From the NCBI GenBank assembly GCA_021324685.1, contig JAJPIQ010000005.1, positions 1 to 64,000 on the forward strand: 64,000 bases of DNA, given 5' to 3'. The stretch comes from Bacteroidota bacterium. GTDB taxonomy: Bacteria; Bacteroidota; Ignavibacteria; Palsa-1295. Each line of letters opens with the position of its first letter. Positions within the stretch are counted from its first letter, which is position 1. The notes beneath the pieces are model-generated. The model saw only the letters and a list, made by a program, of their open reading frames with translations, made no database searches and was not told the DNA's origin. Shown piece by piece: positions 9,142 through 17,966 of the stretch. Made by a program: the position numbers and the translations under genes.

Positions 9142-9747
9142 CTACTCGTTCTCCAGCGTGGTATCGACGTTCAGGTTCCCACCGGTGACCGTAAATGTGC
9201 CCCCGGGAATACGCTGGTCGCGACGTTCGAGCATACGCCCGGAACTTTCGAAGCCGGGTACGTCGATACGCCCTTCGTCCGTCGCGGCTTGTGCTCGCGT
9301 CGGAAAGCCTTTTTTAAGCACTAAGTCTTTTGCGAGGTCGATCGGAATATGGACCGATCCGGTCGCTTTATTAATATAACCGTACGACTCGAGCACGCGA
9401 ATAACCGAATCCCGATAATAAATTCCCTCATCGATCGGGTGCTCGGCATGACCGGGCGCAAGTTGCAAGCGCGGCTCGGGCGGAAGTTCTTCCGATTTCG
9501 TCTTTGCCACGTGCGTCACCACGGCATTCTCGCGTTCGATCCTCGAATCGTTCAACTTCATGATCCCATAGACGATGAGATAACTCACGATCACAAACAG
9601 GCCGAGCCACACCAAAAACGTATAGACCGAGCGGACGTTGATATCGCCCACTTCATGCCGGGTTTCCGGGTTCCGAATGTCGGCAACATCGAGCTCGTGT
9701 TCGCGCTCGTGCTTTGGATCGTTCAAATGACTACGCTGTCCTTTCAT
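9142..9747 (-). CDS. One-helix membrane protein of the ACIII/caa3 operon
   Basis: A 201-residue protein with a charged cytoplasmic N-terminus, one membrane helix (about residues 42-64, FLVWLGLFVIVSYLIVYGI) and an exported domain. The stretch PRLQLAPG ... SYGYINKATGSVHIPIDLA is a pattern I associate with small proteins found in alternative complex III/oxidase clusters, where a 'RIPID-A' segment follows a 'YGWVD' segment. It has no heme, copper or cysteine motif. Its place between actF and SCO suggests a supercomplex or assembly role, but that is inference. Confidence 0.7.
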   Translation of the reverse strand: MKGQRSHLNDPKHEREHELDVADIRNPETRHEVGDINVRSVYTFLVWLGLFVIVSYLIVYGIMKLNDSRIERENAVVTHVAKTKSEELPPEPRLQLAPGHAEHPIDEGIYYRDSVIRVLESYGYINKATGSVHIPIDLAKDLVLKKGFPTRAQAATDEGRIDVPGFESSGRMLERRDQRIPGGTFTVTGGNLNVDTTLENE

Positions 9748-9756
9748 TCATTCCTC

Positions 9757-9777
9757 GGTACTCGTTACTCGGTACTC
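9757..9777. repeat. Heptamer tandem repeat in actF downstream spacer
   Basis: Three direct 7 nt units, GGTACTC, GTTACTC and GGTACTC, run without gaps from 9757 to 9777; a degenerate copy may precede them. Apart from a few bases they make up the whole spacer between actF and the next gene. Heptamer repeats of this kind are reported from some other bacterial groups; function unknown. Confidence 0.75.
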
Positions 9778-9780
9778 GCG

Positions 9781-10974
9781 TTAATGCGCCCCTTTCGGCA
9801 AGAGCGCAAGTTCGAGTTCCGGCTCACCGTCCGGAAGAAGGGAATTCTTGCGATATTGCCATACAAAGAGAACAACAAAGAGTCCGACGAAGCCAATGGG
9901 CGCCGCGATGTCCGCCCAGCTTAAGAAAAATTCTTCACGATGCCATGCGGGGTCGACGAGCCAATAGACGTCGACGATCCGCATGATAAAGAGCCACCCT
10001 GCCATGATAATCAGGCGGCGGCCATTGCGTTTTAAGTCGCGCGAGAGCAGGATTGCGAACGGGATGATAAAATGTGCGAAGATCACGAGATACGCGACGA
10101 TCTCCCATCCGCCACGAATGCGGTGATGATACCAGATGATTTCGTCGGGAAGGTTACCCGAATAGGTAATGATCCACTGAGAGAACGATAAATATCCCCA
10201 AAGGAAATTGAATGCGAAGAGCAGTTTGCCGAGATCGTGCAAATGGATCGGCTTGATGACGTCGGCGAGCGGCATCCCGTCCCGCGACAGGACCACCATC
10301 ACCATGATCGCGAAGGAGAGTGCGAGAATGCCCTGCCCGACGAGCACAATGAAGCAATAGATCGTCGAATACCACTCCGGCGTAAGCGACATTTGCCAGT
10401 CGACGATCGCGAGGGAGCCGAGCAGGAAGTAAAAGAGAAGACCTCCGCCCGAAAAATTCTCGAGCTTACGGTTCCATTTCCAGCCGGGCTGCGCGTCCAT
10501 ATTCCGGCTGTAACGATTCAGTACCAGCGCGATGATGATGAAATAAGCGAAGAAGATCACCGCTCGGACGATCCAGAACGGCAGGTTCAGGTATCCACTC
10601 TTATCCGCGATGATCGCGCTTTCTTTTACGACGGTTGGATCCGTCCAGGAATAAAGAAAATGCGTTCCGAACAGGATCGGAAGAAACAAAATCGCCGCGT
10701 AGGGAATGATTCTGGAGCCGGCCTCAAAAATGCGCCGGGACATGATCCCCCAGGCACCGCCCGAAAGATACTGCAGCATGAGAATGCCGAGCGAGCCGAG
10801 CGCAAGGCCGACGAAGATAAAATAGCCGAGCAGGTACGAATGGAAGAACTGCTCGGGCGAAACAAGAAACGCCGAAAGCACAAGCGCCACGAAGCCGACG
10901 ATGGCTGCGATCAGGCCATTGCGGCGAGGCCGTTCAAGAAGTCCGGCCGGTGCTGGATATCGAGTGGTTGCCAC
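9781..10974 (-). CDS. actF: Alternative complex III subunit ActF
   Basis: A 397-residue integral membrane protein with about ten predicted helices, related to ActC and to NrfD/PsrC, but lacking extra cofactor motifs. In alternative complex III it forms, with ActC, the membrane core involved in quinol oxidation. Marks include the early helix LIAAIVGFVALVLSAFLV, the segment FWIVRAVIFFAYFIIIALVLNRYSR and FNFLWGYLSFSQWIITYSGN. The start is GTG at 10974, two bases after the actE stop. It lies last of the act genes, followed by the one-helix protein and SCO, a normal arrangement for FCB-group clusters. Confidence 0.92.
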   Translation of the reverse strand: MATTRYPAPAGLLERPRRNGLIAAIVGFVALVLSAFLVSPEQFFHSYLLGYFIFVGLALGSLGILMLQYLSGGAWGIMSRRIFEAGSRIIPYAAILFLPILFGTHFLYSWTDPTVVKESAIIADKSGYLNLPFWIVRAVIFFAYFIIIALVLNRYSRNMDAQPGWKWNRKLENFSGGGLLFYFLLGSLAIVDWQMSLTPEWYSTIYCFIVLVGQGILALSFAIMVMVVLSRDGMPLADVIKPIHLHDLGKLLFAFNFLWGYLSFSQWIITYSGNLPDEIIWYHHRIRGGWEIVAYLVIFAHFIIPFAILLSRDLKRNGRRLIIMAGWLFIMRIVDVYWLVDPAWHREEFFLSWADIAAPIGFVGLFVVLFVWQYRKNSLLPDGEPELELALLPKGAH

Positions 10975-10975
10975 G

Positions 10976-11653
10976 TTATTTTAATTTCTGTACTTGGTCC
11001 GGCGGCACATCCGCAATGTTCGCATTCTGGCTATACTGAAGCGCGCGAATGTAGGCAATGATCGCCCAGCGTTCGTGCGGAGGAATCTGCATCGAGTAGT
11101 CCGGCATGGCACCGAAACCGTTCGTGATGACATCGAAGAAATGACCGAGAGGAGCATTCCGCAGGCGGTCCTGATGGTAGGTCGGCGGCGGCCGAAAACC
11201 GCGGTTCACGATCATGCCGCGACCATCGCCTAAGACGCCATGGCACGGAGAACAATAAATATTATAGCGCTCCTGTCCACGGTCCAGAATCTCTCGCGTG
11301 ATCGGAAATGGAAATTCGTTTACATCGTTGCCGGTCGCGGCTGCGGGCTGGGTCGAAACCGCAGAAGTCCCCGATGCGCTTGTGGCAGCGGCGGTCGCCG
11401 TCGGGGCAGTCGGCGCGACATTCGCGCCGGTCTTGCCCGTGTAGAGCTCCTGATCGTCCCGCAAATACCCACGCGGAACGGTTCCCTCTACCAACGAGCG
11501 GGAAGAAAGACTGTCCGGAAAAATTTCGCTCCCCCGGTAGGGGAGGTATTTCGGCTGGTCCTGCATGTCCTGGCGGCAGGAGGCCAGCAGGAGTGCCGAA
11601 GCAAAGGCCAGCCCGGCCGCGATCGCGGCTGGCATAAACCGGCGAAGCCACAT
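10976..11653 (-). CDS. actE: Alternative complex III subunit ActE, monoheme cytochrome c lipoprotein
   Basis: A periplasmic cytochrome c attached by lipid. From the ATG at 11653 (preceded by AGGG at a suitable 8 nt distance) the product has 225 residues with a signal ending LLLASC, a lipobox. The single heme site is in NIYCSPCHGVLGDGRG, and GAMPDYSMQIPPHERW supplies a likely axial methionine, as in cytochrome c domains of this subunit. An Ala/Thr-rich linker lies between the lipid anchor and heme domain. A longer start at 11671 would overlap actD by 14 nt and put charged residues before the signal, so it seems less likely. Confidence 0.92.
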   Translation of the reverse strand: MWLRRFMPAAIAAGLAFASALLLASCRQDMQDQPKYLPYRGSEIFPDSLSSRSLVEGTVPRGYLRDDQELYTGKTGANVAPTAPTATAAATSASGTSAVSTQPAAATGNDVNEFPFPITREILDRGQERYNIYCSPCHGVLGDGRGMIVNRGFRPPPTYHQDRLRNAPLGHFFDVITNGFGAMPDYSMQIPPHERWAIIAYIRALQYSQNANIADVPPDQVQKLK

Positions 11654-11657
11654 TGTC

Positions 11658-12209
11658 TTATCCCTGGACACGCGTCACCTCCATAGCTCCGGAACGATTC
11701 AGCAGTCCGATGACCGCGTCCTCGTCATACCGTGGATCGCGCGCCTCGATACAGAGGAAAAACCGGTCGATCGTCGCGCGGCTGAAATTGGGAACGTTAA
11801 AAACCGGGTGATACGGCTGCGGCAGGCCGTTCATTGCCATCATGCCGATCGCGCAGGAAAGCCCCGCAACGAGGATCGTGCACTCGAACGTGACCGGAAT
11901 GAACATCGGCCAGGGGATGAGCGGGCGGCCCGCAATATTGAGCGGGAACCATACCGCCGAAGCGAGCGAGGCCAGCGAATAGCCCCCGATGCCGCCGCAA
12001 AGTCCGCCGATCAGCGTCACGAGCGGCACTTTGTTGTGGTGCCGGTGAAAGCCGATCGTTTCGGATACTTCTTCGATCGGGAAGGGCGTGTAGGCGTCCA
12101 TCACCCGATAGCCGGCTTCATAGGCCGCATGCGTTGCGGCGACCAGGTCCTGAACGTTATCGAACTCGGCCATGATGCCGTAGATCGGATAGCTCTTTTG
12201 TTGCTTCAC
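11658..12209 (-). CDS. actD: Alternative complex III subunit ActD (DUF3341)
   Basis: A 183-residue protein with an N-terminal soluble ferredoxin-like part starting YPIYGIMAEFDNVQDLVAA, a family hallmark, then two membrane helices (about residues 62-82 and 100-124) and a C-terminal RYDEDAVIGLLNRSGA segment. Binds no known cofactor; structural roles in the complex are known for its homologues. Starts at GTG (12209) in a GTGA overlap with the actC stop, indicating translational coupling. Confidence 0.92.
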   Translation of the reverse strand: MKQQKSYPIYGIMAEFDNVQDLVAATHAAYEAGYRVMDAYTPFPIEEVSETIGFHRHHNKVPLVTLIGGLCGGIGGYSLASLASAVWFPLNIAGRPLIPWPMFIPVTFECTILVAGLSCAIGMMAMNGLPQPYHPVFNVPNFSRATIDRFFLCIEARDPRYDEDAVIGLLNRSGAMEVTRVQG

Positions 12210-13645
12210 GATGCCACCTCCTGTTCAAAGTCCCCTTGCGCCGGATGGCCGGCGAGATGGACTTGTGGCAGCGATGTTTTCAGTTCGAACATCGGGATCG
12301 AAGGCATTCCGCGCAGGAATAGCAGCATGAGCGTCATAAACAATCCAAGGGTGCCGCTGAACGTTAAAATGTCGAAGATCGTCGGCTTGAAATACCCCCA
12401 CGAGCTCGGCAGGAAATCGCGGTGCAGGCTGATCGCGATAATCACGAAGCGTTCGAGCCACATGCCGATGTTGACCACGATCGAAAGCATAAACAGCACG
12501 ACCGTATTATTACGGATCTTTCGCCACCATAGAAATTGCGGCGTGATAACGTTGCACAGAATAAGCGTCCAGTAGAACGGCGCATACGGACCGAAGGCGC
12601 GGTTCAGGATCAGGAATTTTTCGTAGCGGTTGCCGGAATAGACCAGCCCAAAGAACGGCTCGAACGTGTACGCGTACGCTACAATGAGCCCTGTCGTCAG
12701 CATGACCTTGCCCATGCTGTCGATATGCTTCATCGTGATAAAATCCTCGAGATGGAAAAGCTTGCGCGCCGGGATGACGAGCGTGAGCACCATCGCAAAT
12801 CCGGAATAGACGGCTCCGGCCACGAAATACGGCGGAAAGATCGTCGTATGCCAGCCGGGGACAATTCCCACCGCGAAGTCCATGCTGACGACCGAGTGTA
12901 CTGAAACGACGAGCGGCGTGCAGAGTCCGGCGAGCAGCAGACAGGCTGTTTCATAACGGCTCCAGTGCCGAGTCGAACCGCGCCAGCCCATCGCGACCAT
13001 CCCATAGATCTTTTTTACGAACAGGCTCTTTGCCCGGTCGCGCATCGTCGAAAGATCGGGGATCAGCCCGATATACCAGAATACGACCGAAAGCGTGAAG
13101 TAGGTCGAGACCGCGAAAACGTCCCAAACAAGCGGGCTGCGAAATTGCGGCCACACGCCCATGGTATTCGGAAGTGGGAAGAGCCAGTAGGCAACCCATG
13201 GACGGCCGGTGTGAAACAGAGGAAAGAGTCCCGCGCACACGACGGCAAAGATCGTCATCGTCTCTGAGAAACGGCTGATCGACGTGCGCCACTCCTGCTT
13301 AAGCAGTAAAAGGATCGCGGAAATGAGCGTGCCGGCATGTCCGATACCGATCCACCAGACGAAGTTCGTGATGTCCCACGCCCATCCGACCGGCTGATTG
13401 TTACCCCAAATCCCAATACCTTTAAAAACGAGAACGGTAAGTGCAAATAGTAGCCCTACCGCAAAGGCAGAGGAGACGAGCAGCGCGCCGAACCACCAGC
13501 GCGGCGTACCGGCGCGGAGCACCACTTCTGAAATTTTTAGGCTGATCGATTCGAGCGTTTGGCCGGGCGTCATCGTCGGGACCTTTTCAGGTTCCGTGAT
13601 GATCAGCGAAGGCGTCGTATCGATGGTCTGTTCGTAGGCGCTCAT
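12206..13645 (-). CDS. actC: Alternative complex III subunit ActC (NrfD/PsrC family)
   Basis: A 479-residue integral membrane protein with about ten helices. It carries the NrfD family features NFVWWIGIGHAGTLISAILLL and WYIGLIPDLSTMRDRA, and the histidine-aspartate containing membrane region thought to be the quinol site of alternative complex III. Placed between the large iron-sulfur subunit ActB and ActD as usual. Its stop overlaps the next start by 4 nt, and 3 nt separate it from actB. Confidence 0.94.
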   Translation of the reverse strand: MSAYEQTIDTTPSLIITEPEKVPTMTPGQTLESISLKISEVVLRAGTPRWWFGALLVSSAFAVGLLFALTVLVFKGIGIWGNNQPVGWAWDITNFVWWIGIGHAGTLISAILLLLKQEWRTSISRFSETMTIFAVVCAGLFPLFHTGRPWVAYWLFPLPNTMGVWPQFRSPLVWDVFAVSTYFTLSVVFWYIGLIPDLSTMRDRAKSLFVKKIYGMVAMGWRGSTRHWSRYETACLLLAGLCTPLVVSVHSVVSMDFAVGIVPGWHTTIFPPYFVAGAVYSGFAMVLTLVIPARKLFHLEDFITMKHIDSMGKVMLTTGLIVAYAYTFEPFFGLVYSGNRYEKFLILNRAFGPYAPFYWTLILCNVITPQFLWWRKIRNNTVVLFMLSIVVNIGMWLERFVIIAISLHRDFLPSSWGYFKPTIFDILTFSGTLGLFMTLMLLFLRGMPSIPMFELKTSLPQVHLAGHPAQGDFEQEVAS

Positions 13646-13648
13646 AGC

Positions 13649-16600
13649 TTAGGCACTTTCCTCCCAAAAACTTTCTCTCGTGGCCGGCAGGCGCTGGATC
13701 TCCGGATTCGGATTCCGCACCGCACCCAGGTACGTCGTACGCGGATGCGTATTCAGATCGTCGAGCAAGGTATAGTTGCGCGTATCGGACTTCAGCTTTG
13801 CGACTCGGCTCTTCGGATCGTTAATGTTTCCAAAGACGATCGCATCGGTCGGGCACGCCGCTTCGCACGCCGTGATGATCTCACCATCGCGGACGAGGCG
13901 GTTCTCTTTTTCCGCACCGATCTTGGCATTCTGAATGCGCTGCACGCAATAGGTGCATTTTTCCATGACGCCGCGCGAGCGCACCGTCACTTCCGGATTG
14001 CGCATCATCTTGAACTGCGGCGTCGTCCAGTCCTGGAACAGCAGGAAGTTGAACCGGCGTACTTTATACGGACAGTTGTTCGAGCAATATCGAGTTCCCA
14101 CGCAACGGTTGTACGTCATGTCGTTCAAGCCTTCGGCGCTGTGCGTGGTCGCACCGACCGGGCAGACGAGTTCGCACGGAGCTTCTTCGCATTGCTGGCA
14201 GGGAACCGGCTGGAAATACGTATCGGGATCTTCGGCCGCACCGGTATAATATCGGTCGACACGGATCCAGTGCATTTCCCGGCTGCGCATGACCTGCTCC
14301 TTACCGACAACGGGAATGTTATTCTCCGCCACGCAAGCCACCATACAGGCATTGCAGCCAATGCACGAATTGAGGTCGATCGCCATACCCCACGCATAGC
14401 CTTTATACTCATAGCGTGGGAACATGCTCATGTCCTTCGACGGCTCTTTTTCAGTCTCCGTCTCATGGACATAATCGGGATTCTTTTTATACTCTTCGAA
14501 CGAAACCGAACGTACGGCCTCCCGACCTTCCATCGTAAAATGGATCTGGGTGCCGGCCAGCGGATACGTTTGGTCTTTCTTGCGGATCTTCGCTCCGGTT
14601 GCGAACCAGAAATTCTTCGTCGTCCGAATGCGCCCGGCATCGAAGCCGAGTCCGGTCCCTACTTTTCCGGCATGGCGGCGGCCATAGCCTAAGTGCACGG
14701 TGACGGTATCGTCTGGCTGCCCCGGCGCGATCCAGACCGGAGCATTAATGCTCATGCCGTTGACTTCGATGTGAATCACGTCGGCCAGGTAATCTCCGCC
14801 GCGGAATTGCAGCGTCGCATGAAGACCAAGATCTTCAGCGGTGCGCTGGCTGATAAGCGCGGCGTTGTCCCACGTCAGCTTCGAGATCGGTTTCGGCATC
14901 TCCTGCAGCCAGCCATTATTGGCATAGCGGCCGTCGAAAATCGTCGGATCGGGTCGAAATACAATATCGATCCCCTCTGCCGGCTGAATAGAAGGCTGCA
15001 TCACTTCCGGCGCCGTTGCTGCCGCGGGCGTTGCGGCGGCGAGTGCCGCGCTTGCGACGGTCCCATCGTTCAGCGCCTTGCGCCACGTCTTTTCGACGTC
15101 CGGCGCTTTCGAGCCGCCCGTCCAGTAATTCTTTACGATCTCGTACGCCGAAAGCGTCGGGTTCTTCGTGAACGTCGTCAGGACCTCGGCCATGGTCTTG
15201 CTCGAATAGAGCGGCGAAATAAGCGGCTGAATAATGCTCGCCGTTCCATCATGCGCGCGCGTATCGCCCCAGGATTCAAGGAAATGCGATTCCGGAATAT
15301 GCCAGTGTGCGAGCTCTGCGGTTTCATCGCGATAGAGACCGTGGTGCACAACGAACGAAACTTTTTTTATTGCCTCCGAGAACTGGAGATCGGCGGGAGC
15401 GGAATAGGCGGGGTTCACGCTGCCGAGAATGACGAGCGTTTCGACTTCGCCTTTCGCCATATCGAGCGTCAGGTCGGTGATCGAAGCAAGATGATCGGTC
15501 TGGCTCGCTTCCGCCGGCGCAGAATAGAATACGGTTTGCCCGACATTGCCGAGCGCCATATTGATCTGGTGCGCAAGCGAGTGTACGTACGCAGACTGCC
15601 AATCGCCCGCGATCACGATCGAGCGGCCCTTTGCCGCCATTAAATCTTTGGCGACGGCTTCGACAAATTGCTGCTGACGCGGAGAGCTTGTTTTTCCGGA
15701 GGCACCGCTAATGCCCATGGCCTGTGCGAGCGCACTCACGAACCCTTCGTACTCGCTCGGACGAACGCCAATTCGATTATCGGCATTGGCACCGGTCGTA
15801 CTAATGCTCGTTTCGACGACATACATGCGGCTCATGTCGCGGCTACCGGTGCTTACTTTGCGCTTTTCGGCCCAGTCCCGCGCATAGCGGACACCGTTGG
15901 CCAGCTCGCTCATAAAGTCGCTATCGAGCGAGAGCACGCGGTCCGCGAGATCGAAGCGGTATTGCACGCTTGTGCCTGTACCCAGCGCCGTTACATGTCC
16001 GTTGCCGCGCGCGGGTTCCCACTGGTGCCATTTGGCCTGTGGCATATCGGCAAGAATGCCCTGCATCATGGCGGTCAGCGAAGGCGATGTGAACGATTCG
16101 GTCAGGAACCGAAGGCCCTCGCCTTTTTTCGACTGCATCTCGCTGACTTTACCGGCGATCGCACTGACAAAACTTCCCCAGTCCCCGATATCGCCCACAT
16201 GGTTGATCGCCTGCGAGCGATCGGGATCGTACATGGACAGAATTTCGGCCTGCGCATAGACATCGGTCGCACCGAGGCTTGCCGGATGGTCCGGGTTCCC
16301 TTCGATCTTCGTTGGCCGGCCTTCGTTGCTGCGAACGAGGAGCCCAAGGGCACCTCCGGAACGCGGCATTGCCGTCGCAAAAAATAGCGGCGTGCCCGGA
16401 ATGATCTCTTCCGGCTGCTTTACATAAGGAATAACTTCTTCTTTGGGCTGGACCGTACATGCGGCAAGACCCGCCAGGCCGAGCGACGCGCCCATCAACT
16501 TCATAAACGACCGCCGGCTCACCGGATCGATCAGCACTTCCATTTGCGAGGGATACTCGCGGCGCACGAAGGACTCGAACTCGGGGCTGTCGGCCAGTTC

Positions 16601-16765
16601 ATCGAGCGAACGCCAGTACTGGCATTGATTCTCACCCGCCTTTTCAAGGCCGGTGTTAACGGATGGTTGGATCGAGGGACCATCCCCTGCGCCATCCTTG
16701 AAAAGGATGGCGTTCTTATTTTCAAGAACGGGAAGTTGAAAATTACTTTCCATTATCGATGACAT
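13649..16765 (-). CDS. actB: Alternative complex III subunit ActB, fused molybdopterin-oxidoreductase-like and iron-sulfur protein
   Basis: A 1038-residue exported electron-transfer subunit. An N-terminal segment (YWRSLDELADSPEF, about residues 48-61) precedes an internal twin-arginine-type signal (RRSFMKLMGASLGLAGLAA, about 103-121), as in other ActB proteins. The middle is related to molybdopterin oxidoreductases but probably lacks the cofactor. The last third holds iron-sulfur binding sets: CIGCNACMVAC, CQQCEEAPCELVCP, CVGTRYCSNNCP and CTYC with CEAACP, in line with several [4Fe-4S] and one [3Fe-4S] clusters. The ATG at 16765 overlaps actA by 13 nt; an alternative ATG at 16753 forms a TAATG junction. 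Confidence 0.95.
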   Translation of the reverse strand: MSSIMESNFQLPVLENKNAILFKDGAGDGPSIQPSVNTGLEKAGENQCQYWRSLDELADSPEFESFVRREYPSQMEVLIDPVSRRSFMKLMGASLGLAGLAACTVQPKEEVIPYVKQPEEIIPGTPLFFATAMPRSGGALGLLVRSNEGRPTKIEGNPDHPASLGATDVYAQAEILSMYDPDRSQAINHVGDIGDWGSFVSAIAGKVSEMQSKKGEGLRFLTESFTSPSLTAMMQGILADMPQAKWHQWEPARGNGHVTALGTGTSVQYRFDLADRVLSLDSDFMSELANGVRYARDWAEKRKVSTGSRDMSRMYVVETSISTTGANADNRIGVRPSEYEGFVSALAQAMGISGASGKTSSPRQQQFVEAVAKDLMAAKGRSIVIAGDWQSAYVHSLAHQINMALGNVGQTVFYSAPAEASQTDHLASITDLTLDMAKGEVETLVILGSVNPAYSAPADLQFSEAIKKVSFVVHHGLYRDETAELAHWHIPESHFLESWGDTRAHDGTASIIQPLISPLYSSKTMAEVLTTFTKNPTLSAYEIVKNYWTGGSKAPDVEKTWRKALNDGTVASAALAAATPAAATAPEVMQPSIQPAEGIDIVFRPDPTIFDGRYANNGWLQEMPKPISKLTWDNAALISQRTAEDLGLHATLQFRGGDYLADVIHIEVNGMSINAPVWIAPGQPDDTVTVHLGYGRRHAGKVGTGLGFDAGRIRTTKNFWFATGAKIRKKDQTYPLAGTQIHFTMEGREAVRSVSFEEYKKNPDYVHETETEKEPSKDMSMFPRYEYKGYAWGMAIDLNSCIGCNACMVACVAENNIPVVGKEQVMRSREMHWIRVDRYYTGAAEDPDTYFQPVPCQQCEEAPCELVCPVGATTHSAEGLNDMTYNRCVGTRYCSNNCPYKVRRFNFLLFQDWTTPQFKMMRNPEVTVRSRGVMEKCTYCVQRIQNAKIGAEKENRLVRDGEIITACEAACPTDAIVFGNINDPKSRVAKLKSDTRNYTLLDDLNTHPRTTYLGAVRNPNPEIQRLPATRESFWEESA

Positions 16766-17415
16766 GTCGAGCAGCTCGTGAGAACGTCCGAACCGAGCAC
16801 GTGATATTCTTTTTTCAGCTTGCGGCCAAGTTCGAGTTGATTCGCCGGCGGCGTGTAGGCCATATTAAAGACCTGGCTGCGAGGGCGCAGATATTGCTCC
16901 GGCGCGCGATGGCACTGCAGGCACCACTCCATTTGCAGCGAGGCGACCTGGGTCACAAGCGGCATCTGATCGATACGGCCGTGGCATGTGGCACAACCGA
17001 CGCCTTTGTTAATATGGATCGAGTGATTGAAGTAAACGTAATCGGGAAGGTCGTGAATGCGCGTCCATTTGATCGGAATGCCGGTCTTCCAGCTTTCGCG
17101 CACAGGTTCGAGGTACGTCGTCGTCGCCCAGAGCTGCGAATGGCAGTTCATGCAGGTCTTTGTCGGAGGCATACCGGCGCTTGCCGATGTTTCGACCGAT
17201 GTGTGGCAGTATCGGCAGTCAATGCCGTCATCGCCAACGTGGTGCTTGTGACTGAATTGAACGGGCTGCGTTTTTATCAGGTCCGTCTGGTTCCAGTAGG
17301 AGGACCGCGGGATCCCGATGAAGATCATGTAGATCGCAAGCACCGAGATCGCCCCCGAACCGATGATCGAGGCACGCGCAATGGCGTTCGTACTCTTCTT
17401 AAATATTTGCGGCAT
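16753..17415 (-). CDS. actA: Alternative complex III subunit ActA, pentaheme cytochrome c
   Basis: A 220-residue membrane-anchored cytochrome with one N-terminal helix (about residues 18-36) and five CxxCH heme sites: CRYCH, CMNCH, CATCH, CLQCH and CSTCH, the last two residues from the end. Five hemes match ActA of alternative complex III. It is the first gene of the operon; the intergenic region in front of it contains a TAnnTTTG promoter candidate and an inverted repeat. Passes electrons from the iron-sulfur chain in ActB toward cytochrome c ActE. Confidence 0.95.
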   Translation of the reverse strand: MPQIFKKSTNAIARASIIGSGAISVLAIYMIFIGIPRSSYWNQTDLIKTQPVQFSHKHHVGDDGIDCRYCHTSVETSASAGMPPTKTCMNCHSQLWATTTYLEPVRESWKTGIPIKWTRIHDLPDYVYFNHSIHINKGVGCATCHGRIDQMPLVTQVASLQMEWCLQCHRAPEQYLRPRSQVFNMAYTPPANQLELGRKLKKEYHVLGSDVLTSCSTCHR

Positions 17416-17547
17416 TCGGCAGGTCTATCGCCTAAAGCAAAAAAGGCACACGGTGCGACTACAGGTCGAAGAACTTCGATTTCGAATCGTTCGGCGACAG
17501 CTTCCAATGGGAGGCTTTCCGAGCGGTAATTGACCGTGTTTGCGTTA

Positions 17548-17584
17548 CAAAAATAATAAATATTTCGAATGCCCGGGCAAAAAA
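17548..17584 (-). promoter_or_regulatory. Bacteroidetes-type promoter candidate for the act-cox operon
   Basis: On the minus strand, TTTTTTG (17584-17578) stands 22 nt before TATTTTTG (17555-17548), resembling the TTTG / TAnnTTTG pair at -33 and -7 known from Bacteroides and Flavobacterium. Transcription would begin near 17542 and leave about 125 nt of leader before actA. The spacing is at the long end of the accepted range. Confidence 0.45.
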
Positions 17585-17586
17585 CG

Positions 17587-17594
17587 TATTTTTG
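17587..17594 (+). promoter_or_regulatory. TAnnTTTG element facing DUF2007 gene
   Basis: TATTTTTG at 17587-17594 matches the Bacteroidetes -7 box and points toward the small gene at 17706, but no TTG lies at the right distance upstream, so only half of the promoter pattern is visible. Confidence 0.25.
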
Positions 17595-17636
17595 TATCGA
17601 TACGCTGAACGAAGTACGCGTAACGAGTGGCACAGA

Positions 17637-17655
17637 ATGAGTGTTTAACACTCAT
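17637..17655. promoter_or_regulatory. Perfect 9-bp inverted repeat, candidate operator
   Basis: ATGAGTGTT-T-AACACTCAT reads the same on both strands with a single central base. It stands between the divergent actA and DUF2007 genes, about 53 nt upstream of the proposed -33 box of the act operon and 50 nt before the DUF2007 start. Symmetry and location suit a dimeric regulator; it does not match FNR, Crp or other consensus sites that I can name. Confidence 0.5.
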
Positions 17656-17705
17656 CTATACGATAATCACTTTCACTCCGGGCCGACCATACTCATTCGA
17701 CGTAC

Positions 17706-17966
17706 ATGAATAAAGAATCTATGAAAGACTACAGTCTTCTCGCCACCTTTCAAACCGAATTCGAAGCAGAACTTGTCCGCACCAAACTTGAGCGCGAAGG
17801 CATCGAAGCGATGGTCGAAGCACAGGATCGTTCCAACGTGATTCCTTCGCTCGATTATGCCAGCGGGTTCCATGTTTACGTCGAACCCGCCGATTATGAC
17901 CGGGCTCATTCGATCGTCGAATCGCCTGACGACGATCTGCCCGATGACATGGAAGAAGAAGTTTAA
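17706..17966 (+). CDS. DUF2007 family protein
   Basis: A small acidic 86-residue protein starting MNKESMKDYSLLATFQ and matching the DUF2007 ('putative signal transducing protein') pattern: an N-terminal strand, then FEAELVRTKLEREGIEA and a 'HVYVEPADYDRAHSIVE' strand-helix element. A shorter start at the ATG of codon 6 (17721) is possible. Divergent from the respiratory operon. The function of the family is not established. Confidence 0.8.
   Translation: MNKESMKDYSLLATFQTEFEAELVRTKLEREGIEAMVEAQDRSNVIPSLDYASGFHVYVEPADYDRAHSIVESPDDDLPDDMEEEV

Noticed and set aside
13559-15643. Long plus-strand open frames opposite actB and actC
   Set aside because: They are antisense to clearly conserved act genes and their translations show only low-complexity basic residues.
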